Origin: Galbula dea
Lineage: Eukaryota > Chordata > Aves > Piciformes > Galbulidae
Direction: 5' to 3'
NCBI GenBank assembly: GCA_013399015.1
Contig: VWZX01010538.1
Location: 868,001 to 932,000 of the forward strand
Length of the DNA: 64,000 bases
Of the stretch, positions 56,601-64,000 are shown piece by piece. The notes beneath the pieces were generated by a model. The model searched no databases. It saw only the letters and a list, made by a program, of their open reading frames with translations, and was not told the origin of the DNA. A program made the position numbers and the translations under genes. The stretch's first letter is position 1, and every line of letters starts with the position of its first letter.

Positions 56601-59600
56601 GAAATCTCTTTAAGAAAACTTCTCTGCGTTTTCCCCACATCATGAAGCACGCTGTTCTCCCTTAAAGCAGCAGGTATTTGCTGGTATCCTGCTATCAGGG
56701 TAAAGCATGCTTGTTCTACTAAGCAGTGACTGACTGACTTATTGCAATTAATTTCACATCCACAAAGAAAAAAGTGAAAAGGCTGAAACATAACTGATAG
56801 CAATGACAGCACAGAGAGTCAATGCAGTGACGAGTGAAAAATGCATCTTTGAAGAAATGACTGAAAGCACTCCAGTAACTGGCCATACTATTCCAACAAC
56901 TGGCATTGTTCCAATAGATGACCCACAAATACACTGTTTGGAAGAGGTAACTTTTCTTGAGCTTCTATAACAAATTTTTATGTATGTTCTATACAGACAG
57001 ATAAAATATCTTTGATGGAGAATAGTGGTAAGCTTCCACTAAACCTGCCAACTGTAGTTAAAATTGACAAGTCTACATAGCTTAAGATCATGTTTAAGTG
57101 AGAAGACTAGGTTGTCAGAAAAATCAAGGGAGTTACCTAGTAGCATACAACACCAGGAGGCTGCTTTGGAGCTGGTTAGAATGTTATTAGAGTAACACAG
57201 CAAAATGTTTCCTCAAAAAGCAAGAGAAACAAAGTATTGCAAATGCTACTGCTGAGCACTTCTTTTTCCTGAGTTCAAAGGAAAATTCCTGTGCTAGAGG
57301 GCCACTACCTGTCACAGCAGAATGAAGAACTAGCTCTGATAAAGTCTATAAAGAGGGTAATACCACTTAGCCCAAGAAATGTTAGCTTACCTCATACTTC
57401 AGAGGAGATTAAGTGGTAGAAGCAAATGAACTCACCTGCAAAGCCTAAGACATCAAGAGCAGAGTGCATACAGACCTATCTACCACAATGGCGGAAGTTT
57501 ATTAGCAGAGGAAGACTGCATCAGAATTATAAATGGAGCACCACTCTTTCCTCAATATCTTCCTGGCCATGACACACAGCAGAAAGTTATTTTATCTTCA
57601 ATCCAAGCTCTGTCTATCAGACTCAAATTTTTACACTATCCTAAGGGGAAAAAAAAAAACTAAGCACACATCCAGAGGAAGAGAGACACCAGTGCAAAAA
57701 CCAGTAGTCTTAGATGCTCCATTATGATTTCTTCAGATCCTTTTTAAGGCAGCATGGCATGCCAGCCTGGATCACTCTACTCAAAAACATGATATCACCT
57801 CAAAACAAAGTCTAAATCTTCAAATGAAGTTCCTGAAAATCATTTGCCCTAATACCCAGTTCTGCTCTGCCCAGTCATCAAGCATAGGGTGTAATGCTGA
57901 GTAAAGGAGAAGCTGATGAGTATCTAGAAACAACAGAAACTACACTTTACTACAAAAGCAATGCTTTCATTAGAAACAGCAGGGAAAGGTCAAATAGAGG
58001 ATATCACGCTAATGTTGGTGTGAACATATGGCCACACAAGTGGTATCCATATACAGGATCTGACTTCCTGCAACCACAGGATGGCATTGTTTAAACTGGA
58101 TTTTAAAAAGCTTTTTTTAAAAGCCCATGGATGGCTAAAACTCAGTAAGTTATCAAACACATTAAAGCAAAACAGAATAACTAGAAAGTGAACCACAAAG
58201 ATCTAGTGATTACCTGAAGTTCAACTAAAACTTTTTATATATTTTCAACTATAGCTCCAATTAAGGAGAAATATTTTACACTTGAGTTAGCCACACTATA
58301 TAAAGTCAGAGATATGATTAAAGGACAGTACACAGAATCCTGCTGGCAACTTCATAGCTTGTGGGTAAAATTAAACCTTTGACTGTCAGCCACCATCTAT
58401 TGTGCTTGAAATCGTGCCTTACGCTTTTATAGCCTTTACTTCTACTCAATTTAGGTAAAGCTGAAAGATTTCTTATGTTTTCTCACTGGGATTCAGCCTC
58501 TCACTTATCAAAGGCAATCCATCAGTAAAAAAATTACTTTTCATTCTGGACAAATTAAACTTTTCCAACAAGATATTCAGGCATATCCCTTTTGCAAAGA
58601 CTTCAAAATTCAGTTCTCTTAAAAGCTTTGTAAACTTGTAAAAGCTTTGTGACTTTTTCAAAAGGAAAATCTTAGAAATCACCAAGGCTTAGTGGCCTTG
58701 CTGTGAGCCTCTAAATATACAAAGAACTTTGCTGTTACAAACATTTGTTTTTATTTCTTAAGGGATATTTCTCCTAGAAATGTTCAAGGGACAAATCAGG
58801 TAAAACTATTACTCAACCAATAGGAACATTATTACTAGGACATTATATATTACTAGGACTGGTATTATATATTAGCAGCTTGGCATACAACTCTTAACAA
58901 TTTAAGCTGCTGAGTGCCTGCTAAGAGGCAGGAACACTGATTTGTACCATCATGTTTAGGAAAAAAAGCAGAAGTGACTTAAAACAAAATGGAAAAAGAA
59001 AAACCAAACAACAAAACCAGAAGAAAGAACCCCATACACGCCACAAAATGGTTTACTTCCAAAACTGAGATATGCTTTGAACAGCATGATTTGAAAAGCT
59101 GAACAAGTAGTAAACGTATACAAATATTTTGTTAAGCTTCGTTTGATGAAGCTGTCAATAATCACAAACACAAAGTAACAGAGATATGAAGCAACTAGCA
59201 AATGATGTTTTAGAGGCTACATAAAGTTACTTCCATGAATGTTCCTTTAAACACCTTAACTATGTATTTATTTGCCTGTAATATTCACAAAATTGTATAG
59301 CAGTATGTCTGAAAGCTCCTTCTGATGAGGAAAATGAAAACCAGAAGAAATTCCTTTAATTCTTAGCTTCTTTCAACTTCTAAAAATTGCATTATGTCGA
59401 GGTGTAACTGAAGTAGTAAAGTCTTGAGCAGCTAGAATTCATATACTAATATTTACAATAGCTAAAGAAAAACAAATCTGCTAGCACGGTCAAGATACTT
59501 CCACATGCAGTCTTCTCTAATAGATAACATGACCTGCTAGGAAGGTAGGACACCCAACTACAGACAAGCTGAACTATCTGATTTACGTGCAAATAAGATT

Positions 59601-62600
59601 TAGGTGGATTATTATTCAAGGTTAACAAAGACTGTCTTCATTCTAGCAACACTGCCAGATTTAGCAGAAGAAAACAGCTTCAAATGACAAAGTAGTTTTA
59701 AAAGCCATTTGTGCTGGAATTCATCTGCAATCTACTGAGTTAAATTCTTACAGCAGTCGTCACTCCCTAGGAATATTACACATTTCACCATGTGTTAAAT
59801 TTGGGGGTTTGACTGTCTCCATGGTTCCCAATACATTAGATTTACTTGACAGACAATAAAATCAAGTAACTACATCTGTTTAATTTCAAATATCTGAGGC
59901 CTCCTGGAACAAGTACCTACAGCTATACAGTTTAACACAGTCATCATGACCTGAATTCTGCTCTTTTTGAGAAGGAAAAAAAGAGCACTTGCATCATTGT
60001 TTTCAGTAGCTCAGTCAACACCCTCTCCAGTTAGACAGTGACATTTAAATTAAACCAGGGCATATAAAATCTTGGTGGGAAATAAACCACACACCACTAC
60101 ATTTAATCAAGAACAGTGCACAGAAAATTACTTATTTGGTTTTCCAACTTATTAATGCTAAATAACTACAGTTAAATAGAGGATAGCAGGAAGATGTGTG
60201 AAAAATATCAACACAGACAGCAGAGGATTGATCTTAAGCTCTAGAACACAGGATGTTTTCTTAGAGACTCCAGGATGTTGTTTCTTAGTGAAAAGAGACT
60301 CAGAGTATGCCACAACACTAAGATACTGCTATAGCTTAATTACATATGCAAAAGATTCCTCAGTCATCATTCCAAAAAAATAATTTCCTAACATTACTGA
60401 AGAATTTAAATATACTAGCACTGAGGCTAACCTTTATATCAAAACAATTCTGCTACCAGCATACTGCTTGCTTGAAAATGCTGCCTATGGACCAAGTTTA
60501 GGAATCATTGCACAACTGCTTCATTGCTTTGCAATGTAAAGCTGTAATTACCCGTGTTCCTTGATGAGCAAAACTATACCCATTTCTCCTCTCTTAGCCA
60601 AGATTAAGTTAAAGCAAGTGTTTGGTCTACTTAAAGGAATTTAACCTTTATACCTTCAAATTCTGAGACAAGGTTTAACAAGCTTTAGTCCTTCATGTCT
60701 CCTGAAAGATTTACTTTTCCATAACAGAAGGTTATCATGTACTTACTAGTTTCCTTAATTAAGCAATAACTGTATCTGTGTTTTCAGAAAGATTGGTATC
60801 AAGATGTTTTTAATCTGCTGTTCTAAACTAGAATGTTAAATCCAATTCCTAGTCTCAAAAAGAAGATAAAAATAATGTAGTTTCTGTGTAAACTAGCATT
60901 AAATACTACTACTTGGCACTGGGGGAAAGGGGAAGAGAGTTGAATTGGAAAAATACCAAGACTAGTATTTACAGTGCATGTAGAGCAGACCACAGATGTT
61001 ACAAGTATCAGGAGCAACATATATACAGAATAGACCAGCTTTCACATGTCTAAAACTGTAACCACACTGACAGCAAAAGATAAAAGGCAGGAAATGCAAA
61101 GTTACATTCTATTCAGAGTCTGCATTACATTAGCTCAATCTCCTGCAGCAATTTCCCAGTATCACCCAGGTAATGTAAAAATAGAAATTAATCTTTAGGC
61201 ACAAGATCTTTAGTTATGAAGGACTAGCATAGACTTAAGCTGTTAGAAACCAAACTTAGGGCTATTCACTATTCCATTCTTACGCAAGGTAATTGTTCAA
61301 TTTTTGTATGATGTGTGACTAGAGATTTTGACAGGTAAGCTGGCTACACAATGTAACCATTTTTCTGTTAAGTTCTCCCAAAGAAGAAAAAGAGGAAGTG
61401 TAATCCTAAAGATGCAAAACTTGGCAGGAAGACTCCAAAACAAGCAAATTGCTCTGAACTCAAGAGTTTATGTAACAGACACTATTACTGAAGTTCTTCT
61501 CAGTTTATAACTTCTACTTTTATCAGATATTTTACACAGTAAGAAAGCAAACTAAAAAGCTTTACTAACATCAGTCATCTTATATCCTCCTAACATACAT
61601 AATAAGACCTGAATAATTTGAGACCTAAAAACTCCCCCCAAAAATGCCCAAGGGATATATTCTTGGGACATTAACATCTCAAAAACAACAAAACCCTCAC
61701 CACTCAAGTGTGGCAGACATTGAAAATTTAGAAATGTCTTTCCTCTGAATAAATGTGAACAAAACTCCAAGGTGTCTGATCATAACATTAAGGAACTTTC
61801 CTCATCACTCTGTAGAACTGAATACATGACTCACTGGTAGAACAGTCATAAGCACACAGCACATGGCCTTCTTCAATTATATCCTTCACAGAAGGCTAAC
61901 TTACATTGGCACATTTTAGTCCAATATAAAATAACCACTTATAAACAAAAGTATTCAGATCTCAGGAGGCAGCATTTATAACACAAGAACAAATGACAAG
62001 AGATCAGAAAGGTATAGAAAGACAACATTACAGCTTTAAAATAAGAGTCAGGTTTTTTTCTAGAACAATTGTCAAGAAATAACTACTACACTAAACTGGC
62101 TTTAAAACAAAAAAAGTCACTGAATGCCAACCCCTCTTGTCTGTAATAACTCTATTATTCACTACCTTCAGACTGTGAAGAAGAGACGCATTACCAAAAG
62201 GAGAAACAGGTACAGATACATAATCTGAGAACACTAAATACTTCAATGCTCATCAGCAATCAACCACCTAAAAGTCTAGAAACACTAACTACACTTATCC
62301 AAGAAGTTAATTTCCTGCAAGAGCTATTTCTAAATGTAAGCATAAACCAAGATTCCATGGTTGCCCCTTAAATGAATTGGTATTTATCTATTACATGGAA
62401 CCTGTTATATAGCAGGACACTTGAATTTTCCTTTTTAGCTTAATCACTTAAGGTAATTAAGATGTGAAATTTTAAACTAATAAAGAGCTAGTCCCAGATT
62501 TAATACAAGTGCAGTACAATTTTTTTTTTTAAACCAGCATTTAAAAGCTGAGACTTGGACTGGAATTTTTTTTATCCTATATTAGTGTTAGTCAGGAGGT

Positions 62601-62949
62601 ATATAAACCTTCCCCCAGAATCACTGCACAAGAATCCTGAGCTAAGCACTTTCACTGAACAGTAGAAAGCTACTGACAAAAAGCACTCATATTAGCATTA
62701 AAATAACAGGAGAGGAAAGAATCTTAAGAGAAAAGGGAAAAATATGATCCCAGTCTAATTAGACAAGACGACATCTTAACTTTGAGGTACAGATTTCAGA
62801 GCAGATGCTAAAAAAGGCTAAGTGCAGATTTGCCAGAAGGTATTAGTAGACTGTATCTCCTGTACTGGCACTTCCAGCACAGTATGGTCATGTTATGCAG
62901 TGCAAATAGAGTCCTAATGCTGTGCTCTCCCTACTTAAACTGGAGTTGC

Positions 62950-63390
62950 ATCTAGACCTGGTATCAGTATTATCTGGGTTCGAAGGGACCACAGGAGGTC
63001 GGTCTCTAGTCGGATCTACTTCCCAAGGCAGAAGCAACAATGAATTCAGACCAGACTGTCAGAGCTTCCTCCAGCTGGGTCTTAAAAAGTCAGAGATCCA
63101 CAGCTGCCCTGGAAAACTTGTTCCAAGGCTTGGCTGCATCTCTCCCCATCCCCACATACTGAAACCTTCTCTGTTCCAATTTACAGTTGTTTCTCATCAT
63201 CCTGCCAGGAACCTCCAAAAAGAGCCAGGCTGTCTTCTGAACAATCTCCACATTAGGCATTAGAAGGTTATTAAGTCTCCCCAAGCCATCTGTTCTTCAG
63301 GCTAAGCAGGTCCAGTTCCCTCTAGCTTTTCCAAGCAAGTCATGTGCTTCAGCCCCTTGACCATCTTGTGCGACCTTAGTAACATTTTCA
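62950..63390 (-). mobile_element. CR1 LINE 3' part, about 440 nt
   Basis: The + strand shows the CR1 reverse-complement block order: cttgttccaaggcttggctgc, a diverged aaccttc block, aagagccaggctgtc, ttcttcaggctaagcaggtc, cagttccctctagc and gtgcttcagccccttgacca. It is older and more internal than the CR1-J-like copies in IDE intron 19. Confidence 0.85.
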
Positions 63391-63701
63391 TTTAGAAACA
63401 TTAGCCAGCAGCTTTAAAGCAGTTTGCTTTAAAGAACTTAACCACTTCAGATTGGGTCTTATCATTCTTCTGCACTTTCCACCCACTCTTTCTCTGTAAA
63501 TTATTAGACATACATGTATTCAATACAATTTCATTGTCAGAAGTCTTAACTTCAGCGAGCACCATAAGACACCATGCCAAAGGGAGCAATCCCAGTTAAG
63601 CACTAGTCTAGAGGTCTGAGTACTCTTAACTGGAAGATACCACTAAACAGGTTTTTGTATAGCTTTTTCAGATGAAGCAGATAAACATCTGTAAATATGG
63701 A

Positions 63702-63872
63702 GAGGAGGTGATCTAGTGGTTCGGATTTGGCTCTCTCACCATTGGGACCCAGGTCCAACTCCCGGTCAGGAAAGCTTTGTTGCGACCTAGTCTTAGGGAT
63801 TCCTGCTCTGGCAGGGGGATTGGACTAGATGATCTTTCAAGGTCCTTTCCAACTCCTAACATACTGTGATTA
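63702..63872 (+). mobile_element. tRNA-Glu(CTC)-derived SINE with CR1 3' tail
   Basis: 63702-63772 aligns along its whole length with a vertebrate tRNA-Glu: the box A region ggtgatctagtggttcgga, the anticodon-arm ggctctctcacc with CTC at 63733-63735, the box B region aggtccaactc and the cccggtcagg acceptor side. The acceptor stem is mismatched, so it is not a working tRNA gene. After a linker, 63809-63872 is a CR1 terminus (gggggattggactagatgat, then cctttccaactcctaacat and actgtgatt). The tail would let CR1 machinery mobilise the element. Confidence 0.85.
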
Positions 63873-63884
63873 TTTGAATGCCTT

Positions 63885-63935
63885 TATAATATATGGAATT
63901 ATAATAATATATAATTCCTATATAATATATGGAAT
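63885..63935. repeat. 15-bp direct repeats and a small palindrome
   Basis: tataatatatggaat occurs at 63885-63899 and again at 63921-63935. Between them ggaattat and ataattcc form an 8-bp-stem inverted repeat. The block lies directly after the SINE. Confidence 0.85.
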
Positions 63936-64000
63936 ACCAAGATTTTTACTACCAAAAATGATAAAACTCAGGAGTTTCCCCACACTAAAATAGGAGGAAT

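Larger units (their letters stand above)
52013..64000 (-). other. MARCHF5: MARCHF5 intron 1 (partial, more than 12 kb)
   Basis: No sequence here encodes the expected short first exon, and no CpG island is present, so the start of the gene lies beyond the right edge. Contents are an AT/AC microsatellite (53601-53642), a minus-strand CR1 (62950-63390), a tRNA-Glu/CR1 SINE (63702-63872) and AT-rich direct repeats (63885-63935). From 53.7 to 62.9 kb I see nothing beyond AT-rich intronic sequence. Confidence 0.8.

Noticed and set aside
57484..57500. caatggcgga as a YY1-type promoter element or the MARCHF5 start
   Set aside because: No CpG island, wrong strand for MARCHF5, and no coding similarity to its N-terminus.
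63702..63772. Functional tRNA-Glu gene
   Set aside because: The acceptor stem does not pair, box B is altered and a CR1 tail follows. It is the head of a SINE.

Overview
The window is nuclear DNA of a vertebrate, most likely a bird and probably a neoavian one. The signs are short GT-AG exons in long AT-rich introns, many CR1 retroposon 3' ends of avian type (including CR1-J-like copies), and a tRNA-headed SINE with a CR1 tail. One unresolved base (N at 34694) points to a draft assembly. No bacterial, phage or CRISPR features are present.

Two known genes lie tail to tail. On the + strand, 1-28.0 kb holds the 3' half of IDE, the insulin-degrading enzyme (M16 zinc metallopeptidase). All twelve coding exons from human-equivalent exon 14 to exon 25 are intact, covering residues about 553-1019 of the human numbering. 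The alternative exon pair 15a/15b is present as two separate 145-nt exons about 0.5 kb apart. On the - strand, 43.3 kb to beyond the right edge holds MARCHF5 (MITOL), the mitochondrial outer-membrane RING-CH ubiquitin ligase. Exons 2-6 (residues 13-278) are intact; exon 1 and the promoter lie outside the window, so intron 1 exceeds 12 kb. The IDE-MARCHF5 order and orientation match human 10q23.

Between the two genes is about 15 kb of mostly featureless intergenic DNA. It contains a dense CpG island at 34.2-34.75 kb with ETS-like and YY1-like motifs, a strong-Kozak ATG and splice-like signals. I cannot assign it to a known gene, and it is the best candidate in the window for an undescribed transcript. 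A weaker candidate is a small minus-strand exon-like ORF at 39.44-39.58 kb.

Mobile DNA includes several CR1 3' ends, an old CR1-like LINE in IDE intron 20, and a fragment of a non-CR1, RTE-like LINE in IDE intron 17 that keeps long open stretches. A tRNA-Glu(CTC)-derived SINE with a CR1 3' tail sits at the right edge. Simple repeats include a 4 x 47 bp minisatellite in intron 19 and a nearly perfect 72-bp tandem duplication just upstream of the last IDE exon.

The two proteins act in separate pathways (peptide degradation; mitochondrial quality control). Their adjacency is conserved synteny and not an operon-like relationship. Exon limits were set by hand from splice sites, reading frame and knowledge of the protein families; no database search was run.
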